Origin: Bacteroidales bacterium
GTDB lineage: Bacteria > Bacteroidota > Bacteroidia > Bacteroidales > UBA932
Assembly (NCBI GenBank): GCA_017550525.1
Contig: JAFZOU010000093.1
Span: forward strand, 1 to 32,250
Length of the DNA stretch: 32,250 nucleotides
Direction: 5' to 3'
The position numbers were made by a program, and so were the translations under genes. The notes beneath the pieces are model-generated. The model was given only the letters and a program-made list of their open reading frames with translations. It searched no databases and was not told where the DNA came from. Position 1 is the first letter of the stretch; the number at the start of each line of letters is the position of its first letter. Positions 21,495-30,353 of this stretch are shown piece by piece.

Positions 21495-22595
21495 ATGAGA
21501 AAGCATTGGATAGACAACCTGCGGTGGGTAACCGTACTTCTGGTACTTTTGTACCACGTCATCTACTTCTACAACAACAAGGGTGTGTTTGGCGGAATAG
21601 GGGGATTTGGAGAATATCCGGATGTTCCGCAGTACCAGGATGTTGTGATGTACATCCTGTACCCGTTCTTTATGCCGCTTCTCTTTATCCTGGCGGGAAT
21701 AAGCGCCAGGTATGCCCTGGACAAGTACAGCGCAAAGGAGTGGTTCAAGGCGCGTACGCGGAAACTGCTGGTGCCGGGGACTATCGGCCTTTTTGTTTTC
21801 CATTGGATGGTGGGATACTTCAACACGGTGGTGGCTCAGAGGCAGGGTGTCTTTGACGGCGTTCCGGCAGTGGCAAAATATATGATCATGGCGGTGAGCG
21901 GCACGGGCCCTCTGTGGTTCATCCAGGTGCTGTGGCTGCTGTGCATAGTGCTTCTGATTGTGAGGGCCATTGACAAAAAAGATAAGTTCTGGACCTGGTG
22001 CGGAAAGGCAAATATCGTATGGGTGATTATGCTTGGCGTGCTCTTCTGGGCAGGGGAGCAGACTCTTATCCGGAACCCCCGTCCGGAATCGGCCGACGGC
22101 CTTCTGAACCTGTACAAGCCCCTTTTCTACCTGGTTCCGTTCCTCCTTGGGTACTTTGTGTTCTCTCACGATGAAGTGCAGGAAAAGGTGGGGAAGGCCT
22201 GGATTCCCCTGATGGTATCGGCAGTTATAGCGGGATGCGTTCTCATTGGAACCACCTTCGGGCAGGATAACACCTCTCCGGAGTACCTTGGAAGCCCCCT
22301 TAACTGCATTTACGGCTGGCTTATGTGCCTTGCATTGATGGGCCTTTTCCAGGCCCGCTGGAACTGCACAAACGCCTTTTCCGGCTATATGACCCGCTCA
22401 AGTTACGGGATATACATTGTCCATTACCTTCCCGTTGCGGCGTTTGGCTATATGATGAAAACCTACACTCAGCTGCCTCCGGTGGCAATGTACCTTATCC
22501 TTGCCGTGGCGGTTTTCACCCTGTCACCGCTCCTTTATGAGATAATCCGCCGCATCCCGCTTATCCGCTGGTGCGTGCTGGGAGAAAAGAAATGA
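21495..22595 (+). CDS. Acyltransferase-3 (OpgC/OafA-like) membrane protein
   Basis: This 366-residue protein has about ten transmembrane spans. The N-terminus MRKHWIDNLRWVTVLLVLLYHVIYFY carries the conserved Arg and His of acyltransferase family 3. Further family-like segments are FFMPLLFILAGISARYALDKYS, MAVSGTGPLWFIQVLWLL and GYMTRSSYGIYIVHYLPVA. Members transfer acetyl or succinyl groups to surface glycans, lipids or peptides across the inner membrane. The acceptor is unknown here. Its stop overlaps the start of the acid phosphatase gene (ATGA), so both are likely made together in an envelope-modifying unit. Confidence 0.9.
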   Translation: MRKHWIDNLRWVTVLLVLLYHVIYFYNNKGVFGGIGGFGEYPDVPQYQDVVMYILYPFFMPLLFILAGISARYALDKYSAKEWFKARTRKLLVPGTIGLFVFHWMVGYFNTVVAQRQGVFDGVPAVAKYMIMAVSGTGPLWFIQVLWLLCIVLLIVRAIDKKDKFWTWCGKANIVWVIMLGVLFWAGEQTLIRNPRPESADGLLNLYKPLFYLVPFLLGYFVFSHDEVQEKVGKAWIPLMVSAVIAGCVLIGTTFGQDNTSPEYLGSPLNCIYGWLMCLALMGLFQARWNCTNAFSGYMTRSSYGIYIVHYLPVAAFGYMMKTYTQLPPVAMYLILAVAVFTLSPLLYEIIRRIPLIRWCVLGEKK

Positions 22596-23332
22596 ATACT
22601 CTTATGAAACGCTTTTTTCTTTTTTTGCTGCTCTGCTTCATCGGCCTGGGCCTTTGGGCACAGGACATTGAACCGTATATCCCTGAGGATGAAATGCCGG
22701 ACGTTGTGAAGGTGCTGCCCGCTCCGCCGGCAGATCCAAGCCCCGGCTTTGACTACGATATCATCCGGTATATGTGGGGAAAGCAGCAGAGAAAGGATTC
22801 CGCCCGCCTTCAGATGGCTGTCCGTGACGCCGTCTGGAACATTGACACAACGCTTGTCATTCTTGGAGAGCCTTTCGGCCTTAAGATATCAAAGGAGGAG
22901 ACTCCCGCCATCTATGAGGTCATTACAAGGGGTATCACAACCATAGAGAACATCCGTTTCCGCCCCAAGGCGTACTATTTCCGAACAAGGCCTTTTGCAT
23001 ACTTTCAGGAGCCCTCAATCTTCCCTCAGGACGACGAATGGCTTGCAACGGAGGGCTCCTACCCTTCCGGCCACACCATCCGCGCCTGGGCCTGCGCCCT
23101 TCTGATGGCCAAGATTAATCCTGAATCGGCCGAGGCAGTCTTTGCCCGCGCCTGGCAGTCCGGCGAGAGCAGGGTGATCTCAGGCTGCCACTGGCAGAGT
23201 GACGTTGACGCCAGCCGCCCCGTTGCCAGCATGGGCTACTCCCGCCTCCAGACCTCTCCGGAATTCCAGCGGGATATGGCCAGGGCCAGGGTGGAATTTT
23301 CCATCATCAAGGCGGGGGAATCTAAACAGTGA
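22592..23332 (+). CDS. Class A non-specific acid phosphatase / PAP2 family
   Basis: This 246-residue exported protein has a signal peptide ending near LGLWAQ. The PAP2/class A acid phosphatase signature is complete: K-x6-RP in KAYYFRTRPF, PSGH in GSYPSGHTIRAW, and SR-x5-H-x3-D in SRVISGCHWQSD. The second His is the presumed phosphohistidine nucleophile and the first the proton donor. It should remove phosphate from monoesters or lipid-linked substrates in the periplasm. The start at 22592 was chosen because it overlaps the acyltransferase stop. Its 3' end overlaps the opposing response-regulator gene by 11 bases. Confidence 0.92.
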   Translation: MNTLMKRFFLFLLLCFIGLGLWAQDIEPYIPEDEMPDVVKVLPAPPADPSPGFDYDIIRYMWGKQQRKDSARLQMAVRDAVWNIDTTLVILGEPFGLKISKEETPAIYEVITRGITTIENIRFRPKAYYFRTRPFAYFQEPSIFPQDDEWLATEGSYPSGHTIRAWACALLMAKINPESAEAVFARAWQSGESRVISGCHWQSDVDASRPVASMGYSRLQTSPEFQRDMARARVEFSIIKAGESKQ

Positions 23333-23975
23333 CAATTCCCTTGGCGGCGGCGGTGGCAACGCATTCCACTATGCTGTCAAGGCCGAATTTCCCCTTGATG
23401 CGCTCCTTGTAACTGTCTACGGTGTTTACGGTGATTTCAAGGGCCGATGCAATCTGGGAATTGCTGTAGCCGGAAGAAGTCAGTTGCAGAACTTCCAGTT
23501 CACGGGGCGTCAGTCCCTGCGGCTTCCGCGATTCAAGGTTCTCCTTGCCCCCGAAGCTGCGGAGAATCTTTCCGGAGTCTATGGTCTCTCCAAAGAACAG
23601 GCACTTACCGGCTGCCACGTCCATGATGGCTTCCACTATTGATTCCGGAGAGGAGTCCTTGGCAAGATATGCGCAGGCGCCGGAAGTGATGGCCCTGAGG
23701 ATGTACGACGGAATCTTGTAATGGGAGAGCACAAGGGCCTTTACACCTGGGAAAGCGTCCCGGAGGATACCCAGAAGCGTAAGGCCGTCGGTCTCCGACT
23801 CCAGCGTTATGTCCACCACGGCAATGTCTGTGTCCGGGTGGGCGTTGAGGTAGGCCACCGCCGCTCCCGGGGAAGCCACAGACTCAATGCTACCAAAGGT
23901 GGGATTGTCGCCAAGGGCCAGTTTGAGCCCCATCACAAATACGGCGGAATCTTCAATGAGAAGGACATTAATCAT
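23322..23975 (-). CDS. NarL/LuxR-type response regulator
   Basis: This 217-residue protein has an N-terminal receiver domain with acidic pocket IEDS and phosphoacceptor Asp55 in AVVDITL, then the conserved Lys in AYLAKDSS. The C-terminal LuxR-type helix-turn-helix is clear: LTPRELEVLQLTSSGYSNSQIASALEITVNTVDSYKERIKGKFG. It is translated from an ATGA overlap with the sensor kinase gene at 23972-23975, so the pair form one two-component system. It likely acts as a dimeric DNA-binding regulator upon phosphorylation. Candidate targets are the divergent lipoprotein genes from 26777, preceded by a perfect dyad. Confidence 0.93.
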   Translation of the reverse strand: MINVLLIEDSAVFVMGLKLALGDNPTFGSIESVASPGAAVAYLNAHPDTDIAVVDITLESETDGLTLLGILRDAFPGVKALVLSHYKIPSYILRAITSGACAYLAKDSSPESIVEAIMDVAAGKCLFFGETIDSGKILRSFGGKENLESRKPQGLTPRELEVLQLTSSGYSNSQIASALEITVNTVDSYKERIKGKFGLDSIVECVATAAAKGIVTV

Positions 23976-26659
23976 AGGTCAATGGTTATTTGAAGGCCAC
24001 CTTCGGGCCGATTATTCATTGTCATCTTAGCCCCCAGCTTATCCAGAAGTTCGCGGGTTATCACAAGGCCAAGGCCGTGACCCCAGTGAGGATCTCCTTC
24101 CCGGAGGCCGGGGCCGTTATCGGTAATAGATATCCTGTTTCCACGGGCCTTCAGAATCACTTCATCCGGACTAGCTTTCACGGCATTGTCAAGGAGGTTT
24201 CTTAGGCATGTGAGGAGCATATTCCGGTCCGTTTTCACGGTAAGGCCGGAAGGAATGTCAACGGATATGATTTCTCCTTTTTGGATGGTGCCGATAGCCT
24301 CCGCCGCCAGGGCCGGCAGGTCCTCTTCCCGCATCACCGGCTCCAGCATTCCTTTCTGGTTAAGGGACCACAGGAGGAGGTTTTCCAGAAGGGATGATGT
24401 GTTATCGGCCGATACCGCCAGTTTCTCAAGCCCCTCCCGGAGCTTCTCCGGAGGCAGTTCCGGAAGGCGTTCAAGGAGCTGGCGGGAGAGTAGCCTGTTC
24501 CCGGAAATTGGATTCCGAAGGTCGTGGGAAATGATGGAGAAAAGCCTGTTTCTCATCTCAAGTTCTTTCACAAGAAGACGCCTTTCCCTAAGGCGGAGAA
24601 CCGTCCACACTATGCCGGTAAGAAGGAGCGCATAAAGAAGAAGGAAAGGCCATCTAAGCCATAATGGCGGCGGAACGCGGAGGGTCTTCTCAGAGGTTTC
24701 TCCGTGGTCCCATCGGCCAAAAATATCGGAACACTGCTCCTGAAGAACGTAGCGCCCGGGGCGTATGTTTTCCGGCAGGCCGATAAAGCGCCCTTCCGTC
24801 CACTCTCCACCGTTAATGCGGCACCTGTGGCGGATCAGGCTCTCCAGCGGCAGGTTCCCTGCGGCCTTGATGGAAAGGAGGCTGTCGGGGTGGAATGAGA
24901 CTGCGCCGGCTGCGCCTCCAAAAGCCAGGAGGCCGCCTGAGAGGTGGCAGGAGACTCTCTCTCCGTATATGTCTGAGGGGAAGCCCAGTTCCTTTGGAAC
25001 GCGTCCCGTGCTGCCGTCGGTGTCAATGAACCACAGCCCGTCCTCAGTTCCGGCCCATAGCCGGCCCTTTTCATCGGCCTCCACGGACTGCACCAGCATT
25101 CCGTCAAGGAAATGGTTGCCGGAAGGGCTCCAAAGCCCGCTGCGGGTGGCGGCCCAGACGGCGCCGTCAGGGGTTAGGCAGAGGTCCGTGACGTAGTCGT
25201 CGGGGATGGATGAATTGCCTTTGAAGTACTTTGTGACAAGGCCTGTTTTGCGGTCTATGACATTGAGCCCGGCCTCGGTGGTGGCGTAGACAAGGTTACC
25301 GTCCCGGTCTTCAATTATGCGGCTTCCGAGCCGTGAACTTACATATATATTGGAATCCACCTGTGGGTAGGGATAGCGGAACGGGCTCAGCCAGCGGGGT
25401 GGAAGGCTTCGGCGGGCCTTGCGGTCCCATTCATTGAGGCCAACGCCCTCCCAGGTAACAACCCAGAATCGGCCTTCACTGTCTTCCAGGAAATCCGATA
25501 TCCAGTTTGCCCCGTCAAGGTGCCGGGCTTCCGTCTGCTCCTTGGGAAGCTCACCGGTAAGGCGGTCCTTGTACGCCTTTTTTCCGCCCTTCCACACCTC
25601 CCATCCGGTGTTGTTCCAAAAGCCCACGTAAACGGTGCCGGAGCGGTCTTCGTAAAGGGCCGATACCCTTTCCTGGGCCGTCCCTATCCACAGTTTTCCG
25701 TTATGGTCTTCCATAAGGGCCGATACCTGGGCGGTGGAGACAACTCTCACCTGTTGTAAGGCAGAAGATAGCACGGAGAGGCCGTTGTCGCCGCCTGCCC
25801 AGATATTGCCCTGGCGGTCTTCAAATATGCAGTAGAGTTCGTTGGAGGCGGTTTTATAGACCTTTGTTTCTTCCGGCTTCCTGGTGTTCACCAGTCCCAG
25901 GCCGTAGGACCCTGCCGCCCAAAGATTACCGCTATGGTCTGTAAGGAGCCTTGCGTGGGATATGGGGAGGCGGCCGATAGGGATGGGCTGCCCCGCCTCA
26001 TAGGTGTGAAGCAGGGAAGTGTGGTCTTCGAAGGAGTAGAGTTTCCCGCCTGTTTCCGCGTAACTGCCGTTGCAGGGCAGTCCCTCCCAATGGGTGAGTG
26101 TGACCTGAGGGTTCTTCCGGTCTTCCACATACTGGTTGTGGACAAGACGGCCGGAAAGCCAGAGTTTCCCGTCAGATGCCTCATAAATCTGGAAATATGG
26201 ATAGTCCCCTTCGTGGTCCCGTTTGTCGTAGAAGCAGCGGGCTTCCTCACGGATGCCGCCGTGGTAGGATAGTTTCAGAAGGAGCGTGTCTCCCACCGTG
26301 GCCCATACAAACCCCTCTTTGTCGGCGTAAAGGGCGCGGACCGGCCCTCCGTCATGCCCGACCTTGGCTCCGTCATGCCCGGCCTGATCGGGCATAACCG
26401 TCAGCCCTTCCGTAGTGCCAACCCATAATCGGCCTTCAGTATCTACCGTAAGGGCATTCACTCTTCCGTACTCCTTGTAACTTCTGAAGCGGGAGCCGTC
26501 AAAACTGGCAAGCCCGTTCCGGGTGCCCACCCATAGTACTCTGTCAGTGTCCTGCGTTATAGCATAGACGGTGTTGGACGGCAAACCGTCTGCTGCAGAG
26601 TAGTTCACAAACCGCGGCACGACCGTCAGAAGACACAGTATGATGGCAAGGCATATCAT
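23972..26659 (-). CDS. Sensor histidine kinase with periplasmic beta-propeller
   Basis: This 895-residue protein has an N-terminal signal/anchor (ICLAIILCLLTVVP). A large periplasmic domain follows, with two-component-regulator propeller repeats (LPSNTVYAITQDTDRVLWVGTRNGLASFDG and several later LWxGTxxGL repeats). A transmembrane span lies near 667-687. The cytoplasmic kinase has HisKA with His712 in FSIISHDLRNPISG, and HATPase motifs RNLLDNAVKA, ITDNGPGL and GHGLGL. Unlike hybrid Bacteroides sensors it has no receiver or AraC domain; a separate LuxR-type regulator overlaps its 3' end. Around residues 88-103 a palindromic DNA repeat inserts PDQAGHDGAKVGHDGG. The ligand is unknown. Confidence 0.92.
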   Translation of the reverse strand: MICLAIILCLLTVVPRFVNYSAADGLPSNTVYAITQDTDRVLWVGTRNGLASFDGSRFRSYKEYGRVNALTVDTEGRLWVGTTEGLTVMPDQAGHDGAKVGHDGGPVRALYADKEGFVWATVGDTLLLKLSYHGGIREEARCFYDKRDHEGDYPYFQIYEASDGKLWLSGRLVHNQYVEDRKNPQVTLTHWEGLPCNGSYAETGGKLYSFEDHTSLLHTYEAGQPIPIGRLPISHARLLTDHSGNLWAAGSYGLGLVNTRKPEETKVYKTASNELYCIFEDRQGNIWAGGDNGLSVLSSALQQVRVVSTAQVSALMEDHNGKLWIGTAQERVSALYEDRSGTVYVGFWNNTGWEVWKGGKKAYKDRLTGELPKEQTEARHLDGANWISDFLEDSEGRFWVVTWEGVGLNEWDRKARRSLPPRWLSPFRYPYPQVDSNIYVSSRLGSRIIEDRDGNLVYATTEAGLNVIDRKTGLVTKYFKGNSSIPDDYVTDLCLTPDGAVWAATRSGLWSPSGNHFLDGMLVQSVEADEKGRLWAGTEDGLWFIDTDGSTGRVPKELGFPSDIYGERVSCHLSGGLLAFGGAAGAVSFHPDSLLSIKAAGNLPLESLIRHRCRINGGEWTEGRFIGLPENIRPGRYVLQEQCSDIFGRWDHGETSEKTLRVPPPLWLRWPFLLLYALLLTGIVWTVLRLRERRLLVKELEMRNRLFSIISHDLRNPISGNRLLSRQLLERLPELPPEKLREGLEKLAVSADNTSSLLENLLLWSLNQKGMLEPVMREEDLPALAAEAIGTIQKGEIISVDIPSGLTVKTDRNMLLTCLRNLLDNAVKASPDEVILKARGNRISITDNGPGLREGDPHWGHGLGLVITRELLDKLGAKMTMNNRPEGGLQITIDL
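26349..26395. repeat. Intragenic palindromic repeat inside sensor kinase
   Basis: CCGTCATGCCCG occurs at 26349-26360 and 26370-26381 (21-bp period), followed by CGGGCAT at 26389-26395. The last copy makes a 7-bp hairpin, ATGCCCG / CGGGCAT. It stays in frame and adds a GHDG-type peptide to the propeller. It looks like an inserted dispersed palindrome. Confidence 0.7.
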
Positions 26660-26707
26660 TCCTTTGCAAAGATATCATTTCCTCCCGAAATAACCTTGCG
26701 AATCTGC

Positions 26708-26734
26708 GCCTTGTGGTGTAATCCGCCACAAGGC
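26708..26734. promoter_or_regulatory. 9-bp dyad between sensor and lipoprotein genes
   Basis: GCCTTGTGG (26708-26716) and CCACAAGGC (26726-26734) are perfect inverted arms with a 9-base spacer. The dyad lies 16 bases upstream of the rightward -7 box TACCTTTG (26751-26758), where the -33 box should be. It is a good candidate activator site for the adjacent response regulator. The leftward sensor -7 box TATCTTTG is at 26674-26667. Confidence 0.65.
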
Positions 26735-26776
26735 AGTCATTCCTATGGGTTACCTTTGCGAAAAACACTGAAACTT

Positions 26777-28303
26777 ATGAAAAAGATTCTATTTGCAGCA
26801 GCGCTGCTTGCTGCCCTCCTGACAGTCTCCTGCAACAAGGACGGCTTCGACGGCAATGCCAAGGTTACTTTCCGAAAAGCGAATATCGCCGGCGCCAAGA
26901 TGCTGGCCCTAGCCCAGGGAGGCGCGGCAACTAAGGCCGAGGGAGATGTCAATATCGGCCCAAAAGCCCTTTATTCCGTGTCTGAAGACGGTTCCATGGT
27001 TGAAGTTACATATAATGTGGAAGTTGAAGGGGCCGATGGTGAAGTGGCGGAAGGCATCCAGGCCAACCTCATTATTTCTCCCGGATTTGTGTTCCCGGTG
27101 GACGAAGGCTGGCTGTGGCTTGCCAACAGCCATTTGGATGTGAGGGGAGGATGGAACAATTATCCCACCGATGGAAACAAGTCCGTGCGTCACGCATTGT
27201 CCAAAATATTAAATGAATTCAGCGCCAAGTATCACGACCGCCACGGCGCCCATTACCTCATCCGAAAGAGCGACGGCGCCCTCTTCGAGTGGACTCTGGA
27301 GGCCGGAGCTCCGGACGGGATGGACGACGGCTTCAAGCAGCCCACCTTCCTGAATGGCTGGTTCCACCAGCTGGGCAAGGACCTGTTTGTGAGGGCCGGC
27401 GGATGGAATTATGATGGAATATATCCCGGAGGGCTTCCGTCACTTATCCGTCTGCAGGACAATGGCAACACGCTGGATGCGGTAAACGTGCTGGGGGACA
27501 ATATCTCCTGCTGGAAACTCTATCCTGCCGGAGGCTCTTGCCTGGGTGGGACTTTCGGTTATCCCGGAGCAATGGGAGGAATGCAGGGAATAATCGCCCC
27601 TCCTTCCTTTGAACCCGTGCTTCTCCAGGTGGAAGGGAGCAAAGAGTCTTTCCTCCTTTCCGTAGGCGGGAAACTGTATTATGCTCAAACCTATCAGAAG
27701 GAAATCCAGGAGGGTGATGGTAAAGATAACTGGACCAGAACCGAAGACTGTACGGACATCTACAACCTTACCGTCTCCGAAAGTTCAGTATCCCTTGGAA
27801 ACCTTATCTGCACATTTAACGAGAGAATGGACCCGGGCGGGGTTTATATCTCCACGTCTGAAAAACTCAGTTGGTGGGGTGGCAATGATTATGACGGAGC
27901 CGTGGTCCATACCTTTAATCCAACGGCCGGCACGGTTTCTTCAAGGAGGCTGCCGGAGCACTATCCTTCTAATGAAGGAGAGTATGTGGATGGCGTTGCT
28001 TATGCCATCGACGGCACTTCCGGCTTCTGGGAGTGCGACCTTTCCAAGGATGCGGCGGAATACGTGACCCTTGACTGGAGCAGCGCTGCCGAGTACCAGG
28101 GCAAGATTGTTCCCGGGACCCTCAGGATGGAGCGTTTTGAGGCAGCATCGCTCACCCTTCAGTTTGTTGCCTATATGTCTAATGGCACCCAGCTGAACTT
28201 CTACACTTCCGTTACCGGGGCCGATAGAGGCGTCATCAAAACCAACGTGGGCTCTGACGGCAATGCCGGCATGGTCGTTACAACAATGGTGCGGCTCAAT
28301 TAA
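26777..28303 (+). CDS. Lipoprotein of unknown function (508 aa)
   Basis: I chose the ATG at 26777 because it begins a clear lipoprotein signal (MKKILFAAALLAALLTVSC, Cys19) and follows a -7 box. The mature protein is rich in Gly, Trp and aromatic residues with beta-propeller-like spacing: GFVFPVDEGWLWLANSH, LIRKSDGALFEWTLEAG, FLLSVGGKLYYAQTY and GVAYAIDGTSGFWECDLS. It may bind a ligand at the surface, somewhat like DUF4374-type lipoproteins. I do not recognise a specific family and see no catalytic motif. It diverges from the two-component system across a perfect dyad, and a second lipoprotein gene follows after 12 bases, implying a co-regulated operon. Confidence 0.8.
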   Translation: MKKILFAAALLAALLTVSCNKDGFDGNAKVTFRKANIAGAKMLALAQGGAATKAEGDVNIGPKALYSVSEDGSMVEVTYNVEVEGADGEVAEGIQANLIISPGFVFPVDEGWLWLANSHLDVRGGWNNYPTDGNKSVRHALSKILNEFSAKYHDRHGAHYLIRKSDGALFEWTLEAGAPDGMDDGFKQPTFLNGWFHQLGKDLFVRAGGWNYDGIYPGGLPSLIRLQDNGNTLDAVNVLGDNISCWKLYPAGGSCLGGTFGYPGAMGGMQGIIAPPSFEPVLLQVEGSKESFLLSVGGKLYYAQTYQKEIQEGDGKDNWTRTEDCTDIYNLTVSESSVSLGNLICTFNERMDPGGVYISTSEKLSWWGGNDYDGAVVHTFNPTAGTVSSRRLPEHYPSNEGEYVDGVAYAIDGTSGFWECDLSKDAAEYVTLDWSSAAEYQGKIVPGTLRMERFEAASLTLQFVAYMSNGTQLNFYTSVTGADRGVIKTNVGSDGNAGMVVTTMVRLN

Positions 28304-28315
28304 ATATTTACGCGT

Positions 28316-28894
28316 ATGAAAAAGATCATTTGGACTGCGCTGGCCCTGATGGTTTTATCGGCCTGCGAAAAAGACCCCACATTGAACGACAAGTTCTGGG
28401 AAGAGGCCCCGCTTGAGATGGAGCAGCACCAGTTCCAGATAGAAACGGAGATACTCTCCGGCCTGTACTGGCACTGGAACAATGCCTATGCCTCCTTTGT
28501 GGAAGACTGGACTCCGTATAACGGCGAGAAAAAAGAGCCGGAACTGGTATTCAGCAACCGTCGCTGGTTCCCGGCCGATTATGGCCCTCGGTTCTGGAGT
28601 GACTTTGACCTGGACAATAAGATGGTGCCCGGAACTCCTGCGGTATCCTATTATGACTGTGACAGCCATCCTTACGAGAAAACGGACCTCGGAGACGGCA
28701 GCTACAGGATAGAGGTAGGCTTCCTTGGCTATGAATGGTCCGGCATCCTCCGCCCAGGAGAAGACTGCATATTATCGGCCGGAGACTACGACGAATTCCG
28801 TCTCCGCCTTCTCCCTGCCGATGCCGTCTACGACCATTCCCTGGACGACCTCCTCCTTGTTGCCCGGGAGTTCGGAAAACAGCGGAAGAAGTAA
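28316..28894 (+). CDS. Small lipoprotein of unknown function (192 aa)
   Basis: The signal ends with a good lipobox (MKKIIWTALALMVLSAC, Cys17). The mature domain is acidic and aromatic, with tryptophans in YWHWNNAY, VEDWTPY, NRRWFP and RFWSDF, and no cysteine-based or catalytic motif I recognise. A C-terminal basic tail (FGKQRKK) follows. It starts 12 bases after the 508-residue lipoprotein gene and is likely in the same transcript. Both are presumably outer-membrane lipoproteins working together. Function unknown. Confidence 0.78.
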   Translation: MKKIIWTALALMVLSACEKDPTLNDKFWEEAPLEMEQHQFQIETEILSGLYWHWNNAYASFVEDWTPYNGEKKEPELVFSNRRWFPADYGPRFWSDFDLDNKMVPGTPAVSYYDCDSHPYEKTDLGDGSYRIEVGFLGYEWSGILRPGEDCILSAGDYDEFRLRLLPADAVYDHSLDDLLLVAREFGKQRKK

Positions 28895-28943
28895 GACAAT
28901 GACTAAAAGAGGAAAAAACAGTGATGGTTTTCTGAAAAAAATG

Positions 28944-28983
28944 TATTTTTGCACAAATAACTTATTAGTCAACCTATTATTTG
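28944..28983 (+). promoter_or_regulatory. Promoter -7 box and leader stem of small lipoprotein gene
   Basis: TATTTTTG at 28944-28951 fits the -7 element; no clear -33 is seen. The ~40-base leader contains inverted arms CAAATAA (28954-28960) and TTATTTG (28977-28983), a possible weak stem ahead of the ATG at 28994. Confidence 0.5.
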
Positions 28984-28993
28984 TCTGCAAATT

Positions 28994-29374
28994 ATGAAAA
29001 CAATCAAGCTTGTTGCAATGGCAGTAGTAGCCTGCATGGCCCTCTGCTTCACTTCCTGTTCCATTAACGATCCCGGTGATTCCGGCTCATACACCGCCAC
29101 CTGCGATGTCGCTGTTTCTGCCAGCGAAGGTTCCGGTATCATTTTCAACAAAATCAGAGATGCTGTCATCCTGGCCGGCAGAGGCTTGGATTTCCGCACT
29201 GAGGCCAATAACAAGGTCGTCATCGACGCCGCCGACAAAGTGGCTGCTGAATATAAGGATCAGGCCAACAAACCTATTGTTGTTTCCGTGGTTTTCCGCC
29301 CCGGCAACGCCATGGGCGAAGCCGAAAAAGCGGATATCGTAATCAAGAAATATACGTTTACTCCTGTAAACTAG
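28994..29374 (+). CDS. Small lipoprotein of unknown function (126 aa)
   Basis: This protein has a lipoprotein signal (MKTIKLVAMAVVACMALCFTSC, Cys22) and a compact mature domain of about 104 residues. The pattern of alternating strands and a helix (VSASEGSGIIFNKIRDAVILAGRG, NKVVIDAADKVAAEYKD, PIVVSVVFRPGNA) suggests an alpha/beta fold. I do not recognise a family. It has its own promoter box, so it can be expressed apart from the two lipoproteins upstream. It converges on the TetR-like gene with only three bases between stops. Confidence 0.75.
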   Translation: MKTIKLVAMAVVACMALCFTSCSINDPGDSGSYTATCDVAVSASEGSGIIFNKIRDAVILAGRGLDFRTEANNKVVIDAADKVAAEYKDQANKPIVVSVVFRPGNAMGEAEKADIVIKKYTFTPVN

Positions 29375-29377
29375 ATA

Positions 29378-30295
29378 TCATAATTTTGCCTTGAGCCGCT
29401 GGCGGGCCTTGGTGACGGAGGCGGGTGAGATTCCCAGCAGGATGGCCTGCTCAGATACCGAGAACTGCAGGTTCGAGAGAATATAGGTGCGGATATCGCC
29501 TTTTGTCAGGCCCGGATGCTCTTCTCGGAGAGATTCGGGCCTGAAGTCTGATGAATTTCGGAGCATGCGTTCCAATTCGGCCCATTCTTCATCCAGAATA
29601 TAGCGGGGCTTGGCACGGAGTTGCTGAAGCAGATGATTCTGCCCCACGAGCGCCTGCATCATCACATATGAATCCAGTTCACCCTCAGGCCCCGCGCCGG
29701 CATTGGGGACGAATCCCTCCCTCACATCGTTTCCGGCGTGGATGACCATCAGGAAGGCCCTTACATTCTTCCCCAGGATTTCACTCACCTGCGGGATGGT
29801 TAACTGGCTTCCGCCACGGGTGCAGGTTGAAGCAAGGCCAAGAGCCACCAGTACAAGTTGATAATAAAGCATTTCGGCCTCATTTTCCTGCAGACCGAAG
29901 GTCTTTTCTATGGCTGAAAGGCTCTCCGCCTTGAAGCCAACATACGAATCTATGTATTCCTTGTATGAGGTAAGCTTATCCTGTGATTCCATAACAAGGG
30001 AGAAAAGCTCCGGCTCGTCCATAGCGAACCAGATAAGGGCAATCCCGAAACCCTTGAACGGTGGATTGAGCGCAAATCCGTCACCAACGCGCTTACGGTA
30101 CAGTTTTCTAGCTTCCTCCCGGACTGCGTCCCTGACACCTTGAATGGAACCGAAGGAGGAAAAGATGGCGTTGGCGCCGCAGTCAAGGCGGGCGCAAAGA
30201 CTACGGGCCGTAAGGGCCGATGGACCCCCAGATCTCACCAGATCAAGGGAAGCGGAAAGGATTCTTTCTTTTGTGACAGTAATGGGTCTTGCCAT
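29378..30295 (-). CDS. TetR-like regulator with second C-terminal HTH
   Basis: This 305-residue protein begins with a TetR-type DNA-binding region (ITVTKERILSASLDLVRSGGPSALTARSLCARLDCGANAIFSSFGSIQGV), residues about 5-55. A helical, ligand-binding-like middle follows. The last ~50 residues form another helix-turn-helix-like unit: LTKGDIRTYILSNLQFSVSEQAILLGISPASVTKARQRLKAKL, resembling sigma-like or LuxR-type recognition helices. TetR repressors are usually about 190-220 residues, so the C-terminal extension is unusual. The start at 30295 was chosen because the -7 box TACCTTTG (30329-30322, minus strand) lies upstream of it; the longer frame begins inside the promoter. It is divergent from the outer membrane receptor gene. 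Confidence 0.82.
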   Translation of the reverse strand: MARPITVTKERILSASLDLVRSGGPSALTARSLCARLDCGANAIFSSFGSIQGVRDAVREEARKLYRKRVGDGFALNPPFKGFGIALIWFAMDEPELFSLVMESQDKLTSYKEYIDSYVGFKAESLSAIEKTFGLQENEAEMLYYQLVLVALGLASTCTRGGSQLTIPQVSEILGKNVRAFLMVIHAGNDVREGFVPNAGAGPEGELDSYVMMQALVGQNHLLQQLRAKPRYILDEEWAELERMLRNSSDFRPESLREEHPGLTKGDIRTYILSNLQFSVSEQAILLGISPASVTKARQRLKAKL

Positions 30296-30321
30296 AACGG
30301 TTGTTCCGTGATTGTTTATGG

Positions 30322-30353
30322 CAAAGGTAAGGATTGTTCCCCTGTTGTCCAAT
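30322..30353 (-). promoter_or_regulatory. Promoter of TetR-like gene
   Basis: On the minus strand TACCTTTG (30329-30322) lies 26 bases before the start. A weak TTGG at 30353-30350 gives a 20-base spacing. Confidence 0.5.
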
